In this document: positions 22,617 through 36,400 of the stretch, one piece after another | Layout: each line of letters begins with the position of its first letter | Position numbering within the stretch: position 1 is the stretch's first letter | Assembly (NCBI GenBank): GCA_030686995.1 | Contig: CM060707.1 | Coordinates: 82,593,472-82,657,471 of the forward strand | Direction of reading: 5' to 3' | Source: Artemisia argyi | Lineage: Eukaryota > Streptophyta > Magnoliopsida > Asterales > Asteraceae | DNA: 64,000 nucleotides | Notes under the pieces: model-generated | What the model saw: the letters and a program-made list of their open reading frames with translations, nothing else | Told to the model about the DNA's origin: nothing | Database searches by the model: none | Made by a program: the position numbers and the translations under genes

Positions 22617-25600
22617 GAACATTCAAATGATATTGCAGATCAAGGATATGTAGATAGTGGATGTTCAAGGCACATGACAGGCAACATGTCTTACCTCACA
22701 GACTTCAAATCATTTGATGGAGGATATGTTACCTTTGGGGGAGGAATCAAAGGAAAGATTACTGGTAAAGGTACAATTAAAACCAGTAAATTAGATTTTG
22801 AAAATGTGTACTTTGTGAAAGAACTACAGTTTAATCTCTTAAGTGTCTCACAAATGTGTGACACAAAGAACAAAGTTCTTTTTACTGACACTGAATGCAT
22901 TGTACTTTCTCCTGATTTTAAAATCCCTGATGAAAGTCAGATTCTTCTTAAAATCCCTAGAAAGAACAATATGTACATTGTTGATTTAAAGAACATTATC
23001 CCTAAAGAGAGTTTAACCTGTCTAGTAGCAAAAGCCTCATTGGATGAATCTATGCTTTGGCATAGAAGACTTGGTCATGTAAACTTTAAAACAATCAATA
23101 CAATTGCAAAATATGATTTGGTTAGAGGTTTACCCAAAAAGATTTTTCAAAATGACCAAACCTGTGTTGATTGTCTAAAAGGCAAACAACATAGAGCTTC
23201 TTGTAAGTCAAAGACCCATAACTCAATTTCTCAAGCTTTATACATGCTTCATATGGACCTTTTTGGTCCTACTTCTGTGAATAGCTTGAATGGTAAAAGA
23301 TATTGTCTTGTAGTTACTGATGATTACAGTAGATTCTCTTGGGTTTTCTTTTTAAAAATTAAGGATGAAACAAGTGAGATCCTTAAGTCCTACATTACAG
23401 GGATAGAAAACCAAATTGATAAGAAAGTAAAAGTAATTAGATGTGACAATGGGACAGAATTTAAGAATAGAGTTATGGATGACTTTTGTAAAGAAAAAGG
23501 AATAAAAATAGAATATAGTGTAGCTAGAACCCCACAGCAAAATGGAGTAGCAGAAAGGAAAAATAGAACACTTATAGAGGCTGCTAGAACAATGCTAGTA
23601 GATTCTAAGTTGCCTGTTTCATTTTGGGCTGAAGCAGTAGGTACTGCTTGTTATGTACAGAATAGGGTTCTTGTGATTAAACCTCATAGAAAGACTCCTT
23701 ATGAACTTTTGTTTGGTAGAACACCATCTCTAAGTTTTATGAGACCTTTTGGATGTCATGTCACTATTCTCAATACCAAAGATCATCTAGGAAAGTTTGA
23801 AGGAAAAGCTGATGAAGGCTACATGATAGGGTATTCTTTGCAAAGTAAGGCCTATAGGGTGTACAATAAATGCACTAGGCTAGTGGAAGAAAACCTGCAC
23901 ATAGAGTTTCAAGAGAAACTACCAAATGTTGCAGGCATTGGACCAGATTGGTGTTTTGACATTGATAAGCTTTCAGAATCTATGAATTATGTGCCTGTCA
24001 CAGGTACAAATACTAATGATAATGCAGGTCATGAAGACAATGTTGAAACATCTGAGGATCAAGATTACATCTTGATGCCAATTTGGACAGGATTGGATTC
24101 ATCTTCAAGTCTTGGAGAGCCTTCAAATACTACAAATGAAGGTGTTGAAGATGATCATGGAACTCAAGATCAAGAGAATCAAGAAAATTCTGAAAATGAA
24201 AATGGTACTACCAATTCAACAGATGGTACTGCGAGTTCAACAGATGGTACTGCCAGTTCACAAATTGGTCCTGCTGAACCATTAAATGTTCTATCAGATG
24301 ATTCCTTACCAGAAGATGCAGGGATTGGAAATCTTCCAATTTCCTATGATGTTCCTACAACACACAACCCAAGAATTCTCAAAGATCACTCCATTGAAAA
24401 TGTGATTGGCAGCATTGATTCTGGTGTTAAAACAAGAACTCAAGTATTATCTTCAGACAAAGATGGGTTTGTCCTAGCTGTGTATAAAGAAAAGAACCAT
24501 GAAGTTGCCCACATATGCCTGTTTTCATGCTTTCTCTCTCAAGTAGAACCCAAAAACATTACAAAAGCCTTAGATGACTCAAGCTGGGTTGAAGCAATGC
24601 AAGAAGAGCTACTTCAATTCAAACTGCAGAAGGTTTGGGTACTGGTTGATTTGCCCAAAGGTTACAGGGCAATTGGAACCAAATGGGTTTTCAGAAATAA
24701 GAAAGATGAAAAGGGAATAGTGATAAAAAAAACAAAGCCAGATTGGTGGCCCAAGGGTATACTCAAGAAGAAGGAGTGGACTATGAAGAAGTTTTTGCTC
24801 CAGTTGCAAGAATTGAAGCAATTAGGCTATTCTTGGCCTATGCTTCTTTCATAGGCTTCACTGTCTACCAAATGGATGTCAAAAGTGCCTTTTTATATGG
24901 TACTATTGAAGAAGAGGTGTATGTTTCTCAACCTCCAGGCTTCATTGATGCAGAGTATCCAGACAAGGTGTACAAGGTTACCAAAGCTCTTTATGGTCTA
25001 CACCAAGCTCCCAGGGCATGGTATGAAACATTGGCTTTCTATTTATTAGAAAATGGATTTCAAAGAGGCAAGATTGATCCAACTTTGTTCATCAAAAGAA
25101 CCAAGAAAGATATCTTGCTGGTGCAGATTTATGTTGATGACATTATCTTTGGATCCACAAATCAGGAACTGTGTGTAGAGTTTGAAAAACTTATGCATAG
25201 TAAGTTTGAAATGAGTTCCATGGGGGAACTTACTTTCTTTATGGGTCTCCAAGTGAAACAATCAAAAGAAGGCATATTTATCAGCCAAGATAAGTATGTA
25301 GCAGAGATCCTAAGGAAATTTGGGTTTGCAGATTCAAAGGTTGCAAGTACTCCAATGGATCCAGAAAAGGGGTTACTCAAAGATGTTGAAGGTGAAGATG
25401 TTGATGTGCACAACTACAGATCAATGATTGGGTCCCTAATGTACCTTACATCATCAAGACCAGATATCATGTTCTCAGTATGTGTATGTGCAAGGTTTCA
25501 AGTCAATCCAAAAGTTTCTCATCTCACGGTAGTCAAAAGAATCTTCAGATACCTCAAGGGCCAGCCAAAGTTGGGTCTATGGTATCCAAGGGAATCATCT

Positions 25601-26071
25601 TTTGATTTGGTAGCTTATTCAGATAGTGACTATGCTGGTGCAACCCTAGACAGAAAATCCACAACTGGTGGATGTCAATTTCTTGGCTGCAGACTCATAT
25701 CATGGCAATGCAAGAAGCAAACAATGGTGGCAAATTCTACAACTGAAGCAGAATATGTTGCAAGTGCAAGTTGTTGTGGACAAGTTCTTTGGATCCAGAA
25801 TCAATTGCTTGACTATGGGTACAATTTTCTTAACACCATTATTTACATTGACAACAGCAGTACTATTTGTATCATTAAAAATCCAGTTCAACATTCAAAA
25901 ACAAAACACATTGAAATCAGACACCATTTCATAAGAGATTGCAATGAGAAAGGATTAATCCAAGTTGTCAAAATTGATTCTGAAAATAATTTTGCAGACC
26001 TTCTCACCAAAGCTTTTGATTTAGGTAGGTTTAAATACCTGGTAGCAGGTATTGGAATGATAAATCTTTGA
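22617..26071 (+). pseudogene. Pol of element B, one frameshift
   Basis: Protease with DSGCSRHMTG (DSG at 22653..22661), integrase with CVDCLKGKQH, HMDLFGP, RCDNGTEF and NGVAERKNR, RT with YVDD at 25130..25141, and RNase H with [14 protein letters not shown] and [11 protein letters not shown]. The frame shifts at an A8 run (24725..24732), splitting integrase/early RT from the rest of RT; a one-base slip explains it. An open stretch extends upstream to 22533 and overlaps gag. A splice-acceptor-like GTGCAG ends at 22616. Apart from the A8 slip the domains look complete. Confidence 0.9.
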
Positions 26072-26931
26072 AAAACATGTGTTTTGTATATAAATAAACA
26101 AGTTCTGGCTTCTAAACTTGGTACTGCTAGTTAGTCATAAGGTACTATCAGTACATAATTAGTACTGTTAGTTCAAAGTTTGCTCTGTTTTTTCTCATCT
26201 TGATGTTTAAATGTTAACAATGCTATAAAACAAGTGCTTTGCACTCTGTTTCTTTTAGTTTACAACTAACCATTTCAGGTTACTCAAGCTTGCTAACACA
26301 ATCAGGATATGGAAATGGTAATCAGTTCACCAAGTTTTTCAAAAAAAACTTTAAGAACTGACTAGTCCAAAGCAAACGGCTCTTGGTAAAGACTTCTCTA
26401 ATCCGTTGATAGCTGATAGTTTGCTAAAAACTATAAGGTAATCAGTTCACCTAGTTTCACAATCTTAAACGAACTGACTAGTCCAAAGCAAACGGCTCTT
26501 GGTAAAGACTTATCAAATCCGTTGATAGCTGATAGTTTGCTAAAAACTATAAGGGATATTTTCTAAAATTTCAAAGGGACTGCCAAGTTTTATTTCAAAA
26601 CAAGGTACTGGTAGTTCAAATTTTAGTACTGGTAGAGTAAAATGGTACTGCTACATAGCCCTTGAGTCTGTCCGGTTAAAGTATAGCCGTTTTTTTTAAA
26701 AGGGTATTTTTGTGAATTAATCAAGTTTTCCTCGAATTAAGGATATAGTTATTATAATAAAAGATCTTTTTGACCGCCTCTTCAATTACTTATCCATATC
26801 TTTTATAGTCGGTCAAAAGTCATTTTTCTCATAATCAATCCTTATCACAATTCACACTTACCTTTCATCTTCTACCAGTACAACAATAAAATCCCACCAT
26901 CAAAATCAAAATTTTCATCAAACCTTTCATC
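26072..26931 (+). other. Spacer of element B with tandem module copies and env-like promoter candidate
   Basis: It holds two copies of an approximately 116-120-bp unit (26317..26436, 26437..26551) containing the stem-loop-like module, scattered GGTACTG motifs, and a C/A-rich leader-like stretch before ATG 26932. A TATA-like TTATAATAAAAG lies near 26750. No gene seen. Confidence 0.6.
26362..26541 (+). repeat. Stem-loop-like module, two copies in element B
   Basis: Copies at 26362..26425 and 26478..26541 read CTAGTCCAAAGCAAACGGC, TTGGTAAAGAC, ATCCGTTGATAGCTG, GTTTGC. GCAAAC can pair with GTTTGC and ACGG with CCGT. The orientation relative to element sense is the same as in A and D. Confidence 0.75.
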
Positions 26932-29108
26932 ATGGCTCGCCTAAGTTTTGTCAAACGCCACAACCAATTAGCATTTCTGGAAAAGTCTGATGACAATGAA
27001 ACTTTCCATCAAGCAATTGATTTTCTAAACAATTCTTATGTCAGGTTTGCTTTACTCATGAATCCCACTATTTTTGAATCTCAAATTTCACAATTTTGGC
27101 ACACTGCTAAACTTAACACTCTTGAGGATGGGATTCAGGAGTTAATAATCAAGAGTTCAAGGAGAAGAAGTACCACTTTTTGAGGAAATGTTACCACAAC
27201 ATTCTGAAGAACCATCCACATCATCTGATCATTCATCACCACATCCATTGCCAGTACCATCCCACTCAGCAACAGTACCATCAGTCACACCACCATCATC
27301 AGTACCATTACCATCTCATCAACAAACACAAACACCATCTGCAACATCACCATCATTATCACATCATAACTCACCACCACAATCTCCTCCACAACAAAGT
27401 GTAGATGCTCAGACTATCAAGGAATTAAAGGAGCAAGTGCAGCACTTGCAAACTTCACTTGAAAGTCAAAACAAACATTTTACAGAGATCAACACCAAGT
27501 TAATTAAGAGGGTTGAGAAATTAGAGTTGAAGGTGAAATTGTTGAAGGGTAAAGGGACATCTCAGTTGGTTATTTCTAGTACCTCAAGTTCAGATGCAGA
27601 GGGTTTGGGTCTCTCTTCCAAAAAGGGGAGGATGGGTAGTTCTAAAAATGAAGATGAGATTCAATTTCAGTTTCATGAAGGAGCTCCAGTGATTGATGAA
27701 GAGCCTGTTATTCAAGAAAAAGAATCTATTAGCTTGAAAGATACTGCTGAAAAAGATGCTGCTGAAGCAAAGCAAGATACTGCTGAAGCAGAGCAAGATA
27801 CTGCTGAAGCAGAGGTTATTAGCTCAGAGGTTATTAGCTATGAATTTAAAAGGTTCTGATCAATTGTCCTACAAAAGAAAGAGAGGAGCACAGCCTCAGG
27901 GGAGGTTTCTTGTTTCTGATGAACAATCAGCTGCTCCAAGTCCAGTATCATCACCAAAAGACAAGGGCAAGAAAATCTTAGTTGAAGATGAACCAAAGCC
28001 TAAAAAGATGAAGCAGAAAGAGCAAGCACAGTTGGCTGTAGATGAAAAATTGTCCAAACGGCTTCATGAAGAAGAAGTCATAAGGGCTGAGGAAGAATCA
28101 AGAATGCTGCAAGAAAAGTTTGATGCTCAGTTGCAGTACATCATTTCCATTGATCCAATTGTAAGAGGTGAAGCTTACACTCTGGTATGTGATGAATCCC
28201 TTAGCTCAGATGAAATGACAATCAAGCTCAATGATTTCATCACCAAGAAATACAATCAAGAGGCATTGGATGATGTCTATCAGCAGATTCAGAAGAATCA
28301 GAAGAAAGGATTTAAAATGCGACATTCTGAAGCAGATCAGAAGAAGTTCTTCAAGATTTACCTGAAAAGAGAAGTGAACATGAAAGAACATCAACTCAAA
28401 AGTAAATCTTTTGATGAATTGAAGCTTCTATACTTAGAGGCTTACAGAAGAAACAAAACCAGTTTTCTCATGGATACTCAAAAGTCTTTTAAAGGAAGAA
28501 AAGATGATCAGAAGGAACAAAAAGAGAAAGCAGAATTGCCTCCTGTTCAGTCAAGAGAAATGGTTGTCCATGGTCCACAAATTGTTTTTGCTGAACCCTT
28601 ACATGCAAGGCATCCAGTCATAGATTGGGAAATCTACAATGACAAGTTCGGCAAAGCATGGAAGATAACAAGAGTTGGAAACAAGGTTGAGATTTTCAAG
28701 AACTTTGAAAATCTACTCAGAGCATGTAGCAGAATGGATTTAGATGAATTATGGGTATTAGTTCAAGAGAAGCTGAAAACCAAGTACAAGCCAGATGCAA
28801 AGGAGCAAGAGCTATGGGTTGAGTTCAGCAGATTGTATGATCCAAATCCTACTGATACTCATTGGAAATTTCCTTATTATGATTTATCTGTTACATGGGA
28901 ATACTTCAGCATGAGTCATGTTCATCATCTTTCCACTCAGAGTGGAATAGAGATCTTTATGCTAGGTGAGAAGGAGTATCCTTTAAGCTATGAAGTATTA
29001 TCAGTCTTGATCTCCAATAAGCTTTTGTGTGAAGAGGAAACTGATGCAGTCAAAAGATTGAAGGAGAGCATACTTGATCAGTATGAAAACCTAAGGAGAA
29101 AGAAATAA
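26932..29108 (+). pseudogene. Env-like ORF of element B, shortened and frameshifted
   Basis: The start at 26932 matches the N-terminus of the env-like ORF of A. Three pieces are in three frames: 26932..27183, 27188..27859 and up to 29108. Frame changes lie near 27140..27188 and 27830. It is about 450 codons shorter than the counterpart in A, and much of the conserved N-terminal region is absent after about residue 65, implying an internal deletion. The middle is Ser/Pro/His-rich, then Ala/Glu repeats, then Lys/Glu coiled-coil-like sequence. The last ~120 residues resemble the C-terminus in A. No clear membrane segment. Confidence 0.75.
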
Positions 29109-29205
29109 GGTTTTTGGAAGAGTTCCCTCAAATCCTCAAGGTATGAATTTTATTCACAAAGAAACTTGGTTATTTTAAATGGGAATAACAAATTTAGGGG
29201 AGGAT

Positions 29206-29918
29206 TGTTGGGAATAAAATGCACAAAGTAAAGAGTCTGCCAGAAGAGCCTGCTAGTGATAGTTAAGCCTGCCTCCTCATTTTCTGCTGATGTTGAAGAT
29301 ATACTAACAGTACCTTCTGGGTAAGAAGGTACTGCTAGTTAAAGAAGGTCCTGCCAGTATTTACGACAAGTTGTTATATTTTATTTAGAGATATTTAGTT
29401 GTATTATTAGTCTTTGTACAAAGTTATACGTTTAGTAGAAATAGTACAGAAGACTCAGTAGATATAATGGAGTGTTTTACCTTGAAAGGTGTAATATTAG
29501 GATAAGATAAGCCTCTATTATATTATATTTAGCAACTTGACCACTTGTACTAAGGGCTCCTTATGCTATAAAAGGAACCCTTAAGACACCTTCTTAGACA
29601 CATCTCAGACATCTCTTTTCTTACAGCTTTCATAGCTTTCCCATGCATAACTTCCATCTTTAACCTTTTCACGTATCAAAGATTCAAGGTTACACTTGTA
29701 ATCCTGGTGATAGTTTAGATCACCCGTATTATTTCATCAATAATATTGAATCGTTTTGTGTTATTCTTGTTGTGCTCATTCTCTTTTACTTACTCATCAC
29801 CTTTGTTCCTTTAGTGTGTTTTAGTAGATTCCGCATGCTAGATCACATCCATTCATAAATATCCCAAACACATTACTAAGATTAACATTCCAAGTGTTTG
29901 AACGAATCCCTTCCCACA
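29206..29918 (+). repeat. 3' LTR of element B
   Basis: The same 713-bp length as the 5' LTR, preceded by a purine-rich tract (29193..29205). GATCC follows at 29919..29923. Differences from the 5' LTR cluster toward its end (29780..29915). Confidence 0.95.
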
Positions 29919-32900
29919 GATCCTCAGGCGTGAGACTCTTCATACCAAGGCGTAGGAGAATGAAGTGAAATCGGTCCCTAGAAAGTGCTTTGGTGAAGAT
30001 ATCAGCTAGCTGGAACTCAGTCCTCACGAAGTAAAGTTCCACAATTCCTTTCTCAACTTGCTCCCTGATGAAGTGATGTCGAATGTCAATGTGCTTAGTC
30101 CTTGAATGCTGGACATTGTTGCAGCAGAGTGCAATTGCACTTTTGTTGTCACAGTACATGGGAATCTTGTTGCATATGAAGCCATAGTCTGAAAGTTGAG
30201 ATCGCATCCATAAGATCTGAGCACAGCACGATGACATGGCAATGTATTCAGCTTCAGTGGAGGAGATAGATGTACTCATTTGTTTCTTGGACGACCAACT
30301 GACTAGCTTATTCCCCAAAAACTGTGCACCCCCAGATGTATTGTGACGAGTGTCTTGACATCCCGCATGATCAGCATCAGAATATGCTGTGAGAGCCATA
30401 GAGGTTTCCTTAGGGTACCAAAGGCCCATGTGGATTGTTCCTTTAAGGTATCGAAAGACTCTCTTTTCAGCTTCCAGATGTTTCTTGGTGGGTTTGGATT
30501 GATATCGAGCACATATGCAAACTGCAAATAGAAGGTTTGGTCTGCTAGCGGTAAGATACATTAAGGAGCCAATCATGCTTCGATACATGGTTTGTTTGAC
30601 CGGAATTCCCACATCATCTTCATCTAATTTTGATCTTTCAATCATAGGAGTATCAACTTAATCACAGGAGTCGAATCCAAATTTCTTCAAAATTTCATTG
30701 GCGTATTTGGATTGATTGATGAAGATGCCATTGGGATTTTGAGAAATTTGCAATCCTAGAAAGAAGGATATTTGACCCATCATAGACATCTGGAATTCAG
30801 AACTCATCTCTTGGGAGAAACGATCACATTCTTTGGGATCAGAGGAGGCAAAGATGATGTCATCAACATAGATTTGTACATGAAGAAGGTTTTTGCTCGT
30901 TTTTCTGGTAAAGAGTGTAGGATCAACAACGCCTTTGGAGAATTTGTTAGCCAGAAGAAATTTAGACAAGGTGTCGTACCACGCCCTAGGTGCTTGCTTA
31001 AGCCCATAGAGAGCCTTCTTTAACCGATACACATAGTTAGGGCGTTCTGGATCCACAAAACCTTCGGGTTGAGATACATACACCACCTCTTTTAGATCGC
31101 CATTTAAGAATGCAGTCTTGACCTCCATTTGATAAACCACCATGTTTTGACTTGCAGCATTTGCGAGAAATATTCTTATGGCTTCAATTCTAGCAACAGG
31201 TGCGAAGGATTCTTCAAAGTCTATACCTTCTTCTTGTCGATATCCTTTTGCCACAAGCCTAGCTTTGTTTTTCAATACATCTCCATGCTCATCAAGTTTA
31301 ACCTTGAATATCCATTTGAGAGCAATGATCATAGCACAATCGGGAGGTGGTACTAATTCCCACACATCCAGTCGGTCAAACTCATGAATCTCGTCCACCA
31401 TTGCAGTGAACCATGAGTGTTTAGACATTGCATCCTTGACGTTTTTTGGTTCAGCTTTAGAGAGGACAGAATTGAAGAAACACCATAATGCGTCGGTTGC
31501 AAGTTGCTTGCGGGTAGATACTGGACGCGAAGGGTTTCCAATAATGTTGTCTATAGGATGATCATTGGTCCATTTTCTAAGGTATTCATGGGGTTGAGGA
31601 TAGGGAACTGAGGTAGCCGTGTTAGATTCGTCGAAGGATGTTACATCATTTGACGATTCGGGGGCAAATATGTTAACAAATGGCTCATTATCAGGTGGAG
31701 CAAAAGGATTTACTTCAGATGAATTATCTACAGTTGCCACTCGTTGTACAAGTGAAGGTTGGACATTAGAGGTGGTAACCGATTGACTGATGGTGGGGGC
31801 TTCAGGATCCCATGACAACGAAGTGGATGGATCGTCATTATCAACTTGGACATTCACTACCCCAGCTAGTGGTTGAACCACTGTAGCTTTAGGAGCATTC
31901 ATCTGTTGAGGTTCAAAGTATTCATCAAACATTGGGTCAAACAGTTTCTTCCAATCTTCACTTGTAGGAGGTACAAAAGGAGCAGCAGGAGTGGGATTCT
32001 GTACAAGCCTGGAACTTATTGGTCCAGGAGACAAAAGGTTAGGTACGGGTCCAGAACTTGATTGTCCAGGAACCGGTTGATCAGTCAGCTCATCGAAAGT
32101 AATGTGGATCGTTTCCATTATGTCTCTGGTACGTTTGTTGTAGATTCGGTACCCCTTTCGCTCTGGAGCATAGCCAACGAAGAAACCAATGTCGGCCTTG
32201 GCCTTGAGTTTCCCAAGGTCTTCACTGTCATTAGTTGGATAGCAAAGTGCACCAAATACTCGAAGAAACGAAAGATCGGGTTTTCTGCCATGAACCAGTT
32301 CATAGGGAGTCTTGCAGCGGAGAGGATGTATCAAGGATCGGTTCTATGTGTAACATGCGGTGGCAATTGCCTCAGCCCAAAGAAACATAGGAGCTTTGGA
32401 GAAGATGAGCATAGTCCTTGCAGCTTCAACTAAGGTGCGATTGCGTCTTTCAACAACTCCATTTTGTTGAGGAGTACGTGGAATGCTCTTTTGATGACTG
32501 ATGCCGACACCTTCATAAAATTGAGTAAGTTGTTTGTTCACAAACTCTGTTCCATTATCAGTACGAATGAATCTAACTGTTTTGTTGAGGCGAACTTGCA
32601 ACATCTTGATGAGTTTGATGATGGTTTCCGGGGCTTCATCTTTTGACCGTAGAAACTTTACCCATGTGAATCGAGAGTAATCATCAACAATAACCAGCAC
32701 ATATTTCTTTCCATTGATACTTTGAATCCTCATTGGTCTACATAGATCCATGTGAAGAGTATGAAGAACTTCCATGATTGAATTGACAGTCTTGGGTTTA
32801 TGGGTGTGCTTTTTGCTCTTGCCCATTTGACAAGCGGAACACAAATGGTCTTTTTCATACTTAAGTCTGGGCAAGCCTCGAACAAGATCCTTACGTGTAA

Positions 32901-33414
32901 GTTCATTGATGGTACCAAAGTTTAAATGGTTTAAACGACGATGATACAACCATGATTTGTTCTTGGAGGCTTTAGAGAGCAGGCAAATTGGAGAGGACCG
33001 TAGCATGTCTTCGATGGAGATGATATAAAGATTAGTGCCCCGACTCCCCTTGAGAAGATCAACACCATCTAATTCTCTAACAAAACAGGTGTGCTTTCTG
33101 AAAGCAACTTTGAGATCTGAATCACAGAATTGACCAACAGAAAATAGATTGTGCCCAAGTCCTTCCACGTAGAAAACTCTGGATATCACACTGTCTCCAA
33201 AGACGTAATCACCATAACCCATTATAGATCCAAAATGGTCATTCCCAAATCTAACCGTACCAATAAACTTTTCCACAAAATTCTTGAGCCGCGAGTGATC
33301 TCCAGTCATATGTTTTGAGCAGCCTGAGTCCAAATACCAAAGGACGATTTGTACGACCTGCATTTGAAACCAGACAATCCTGGATAACTGAAAAAGCTGG
33401 AGCCCCACAAACAT
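29919..33414 (-). pseudogene. Pol of element C with in-frame stops
   Basis: Protease motif WYLDSGCSKHMTG near 33330, integrase with CSACQMGKSK, HMDLCRP, RTDNGTEF and NGVVERRNR, RT with YVDD near 30864, and RNase H with [14 protein letters not shown] and [11 protein letters not shown]. In-frame stops are TAG at 32344..32346 and TAA at 30658..30660. Element B truncates the last ~11 codons, which lie at 19199..19230. The frame overlaps gag by about 100 bp and is in the -1 relation, unlike the +1 relation in A and B. The RT motif [12 protein letters not shown] has E where A and B have D (YQMDVK), a probable loss of a catalytic Asp. Confidence 0.88.
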
Positions 33415-36400
33415 TTGGGGTCCGTTTGGTTAGCACACACAAATATTGGATTATCATATGTTACAGATATCTCACTGGAATGTTCACATTTTGATGCACT
33501 AGAACTAAGAGTGGTACTAAGTGCTTCTATTGGGAACAGTCTACCAGTAGGTCTCCACTTCCTAATAGGCACAACTTTGGAGTTAGTGATCCTAGTCATT
33601 GGGCACTTTTCCCTTAGAGTGAATTTCCTTCCAGTAGGTTTCCATTGATAACCAACATTAGTGAACACTTTTCCTGTTTTATTCCATACTTGTTTTACCC
33701 GTTTAACACTCGAGACATTCATAACTGGAGATTTCATAGTGGATTTAAGAAAGGACACAACACAAGCATCATGATTACCATAAAATAAGCATTTGTTACA
33801 AGTCTTACAAATAGCACCAGAATTCAAATTAATTACATCATTGTTAACACAAATGTTTGAATCAACTCGATTCCTTTCACTAAGCATAACTTTATTGTTC
33901 CTAGATGATTCTTCTACTTCCTTCATAAGTGTACTCTTAGCCGACAAAGTCCTATCATTCTTTGTATTGCACTTAGGCTGTGACTTGCTAGCATTAGATA
34001 CACCTTTTACTCCTGTAGAAGCAATGACGGGAACATTAGTCTGATTAGTTGCTACTTGTTTACCGGTGATCATGATGGTGGATTGTGACATGGTTTGGGG
34101 ATAATCAAATGTAACATGTTTGTTGCCACTGTTAGGGTACAATGCAAATGTCTTATCCAACTTGTTATCATTCTTGGGGCATGATCCTATAGCATATTCT
34201 AATAATTTCTGGGCTCTATTAGTGAGGAAGCAAGCACCAATAATAACATCATCAAGTGGTTTAGGTATCCTCTCATCTTCAATGGTTTCTCTAAGTATGG
34301 CCAGACAATCCTTAAGATTTCTAAGATAGTTGTTATGAACTAACTTATTGTTCCTAAGGGGAAGAGAGACATTCACAGCATCGCACACATATTTCTTACA
34401 AGCATGTACATTGGAAATTGCATGATCACATGAAACGACGGGCATTTTACCCTTCACCATAGTCTTTAGATTCTCAATTTCATTTAACAAAGAAATGACT
34501 CTTTCATTGTTTTGGTCACGTGTTATTTTAATAGACTCAAACAATTCTTTGTAACGTTGTTTAGCGTTAGACATTTCAGCACGAAGCCACTCATTTTCAT
34601 GTTGTAATTCATTGATAATGCCCTGTTTCTGAAAGTTTTGAGAATCTATCGACTTCTGGTAATTGGTATTGGTCACATCGCTTTTGTTCGATTTTAATTG
34701 TGCAATTTGGACCTTCAATTTCCGAATCGTGTTTGAGTGAGCTTGAATTACTTCATCCTTTTTGGCTAATTCAAAACATGTGTCAAACTCAGGAGCATCC
34801 AAAGATGTCTTGGCATTTGATATTTTTATGCTTTCTTCTAGATGTTGATATTTTAATTATAGGGTCAAATTATCAACTTCTAGTTTTGAGAAATTCCTGA
34901 CCATGTTATCATGGTCGTCGTTTTGAATTTTTTCAGTAAGTTTGTAATTCTCCCCCTCAAGCTCAATTACACGATTCTGGAAGACATTCAAAGTAACCGA
35001 CATTTCATGAAATTGTCGAGCAGATAATGCTGAGTCGGTAACAGTATAAAACACATCTTTTGCAATGCAATTTGCAATCAAATTTTCATTCATGATGAGA
35101 ATGTTTTTCCTGTCAATTTCACTGTATTTGAGATCAATAGCTAATTGGTTACCCTCACTTTCCACTTCATCAAAAACCTTTTTCATTTGAGTCACATCAT
35201 CATTAATGGTGTTTTTAAGGCCCTCAAAATGTTCTTTGAGAAGTTTAAAAAATGGCATAACTTCAGTTAGGTAACACTGTTTTGTTTGCTCAAAGCCCCT
35301 TTCCCCTTCTGTAATCCCTGTAGGTGTAATTCTTATTTTACAGGTTTTCTCAAAGTCGTTGAACAATTGACCTAGAACATACAACCCAATTAGAGTGTTA
35401 CACTGTGTGGGAAGAGTAAATGGTACGAGGTGCCTGGGTGTGTTCAGGGGGTAAATGGTTGGGTCAGCAATTCTAAACATAGTGCGTGTGTTACCTACAA
35501 CTCTTTCAGCTTGCATTTTCTCAATGTCTATATTCCAAAACACTTTGTCAGGAAGAATTCTCTTTTGAGGAACAAAAATGGCAGAGTGATTGTCATTCGC
35601 ATAGTCATAGTGAAACACAATATTCTTAGCAATGCATTTAGGATCCTTTAATCGTTCAGCAAGTTTTACCCTAGTTCTATCCTCCGCCTCATTAATGTAG
35701 TCATAGGATCGCGTATCAGGAGGGGCATGGTTAGGTTCAAGCATAGTGTTTGCATCATATAATGCAGGTTGTGCACCTAAACCAATTCTAAGGCATCTTG
35801 CTTTGGGCTTGGAGGCATCCTGTTCACTAAATTCATCACTTAGTTTCCTATGGTTTTGCATCATTTGAGCAGATTGAATGGTTTGGCCCTGTGTGTACAA
35901 CTTATCTTCCAATTTATTTTTCAACATTTTGAGTTTTGAGAAATCATTTAGAAGTTTAGTTTCTTTATCTTTGAATTCGAGTTTGATTGAAGTCAAACCT
36001 TTTTGAAACTCCTGTTTTTGTTTGACGGTTTGATCCAATTGGTTTTTTAAAGAAACTAATTCCCTTTTCAATGTTTCTTGTTTGGAATTGTTTTCAGATA
36101 TGTAAGTATGCAGTTGCCATTCCATTTTCTGCTCACGTTCATTCAGCTCAAACTTTGCACGCTGCTCATAAATATTCACTTGATCCTTAAGGGTGTTAAT
36201 TCTAGTAATCAAGGAATCATCAGGGTTGTATATTGTGTGCTCATGTACCTCATGTTCACTAGAGTCAATAGACGACATGTCACTTGTTACAACTGGCGGT
36301 CCATTGTCATTCACATACATTTCATATGGGATATTATTGGTATTCCCCATATCAGTGACGTTTGTGTTGACAATATTCTTGAGTTGTACCGAGTCACATG

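Larger units (their letters stand above)
19236..29918 (+). mobile_element. Element B: Sirevirus-like Ty1/copia retrotransposon
   Basis: Two 713-bp LTRs (19236..19948 and 29206..29918) and a perfect duplication GATCC (19231..19235, 29919..29923) bound a 10.7 kb element. Order: primer-binding site, gag, pol, a repeat block, an env-like ORF, polypurine tract, LTR. By eye the LTRs differ at about 11 positions (about 1.5%), so the insertion is fairly recent. Gag, pol and env-like frames are each broken. Confidence 0.96.
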
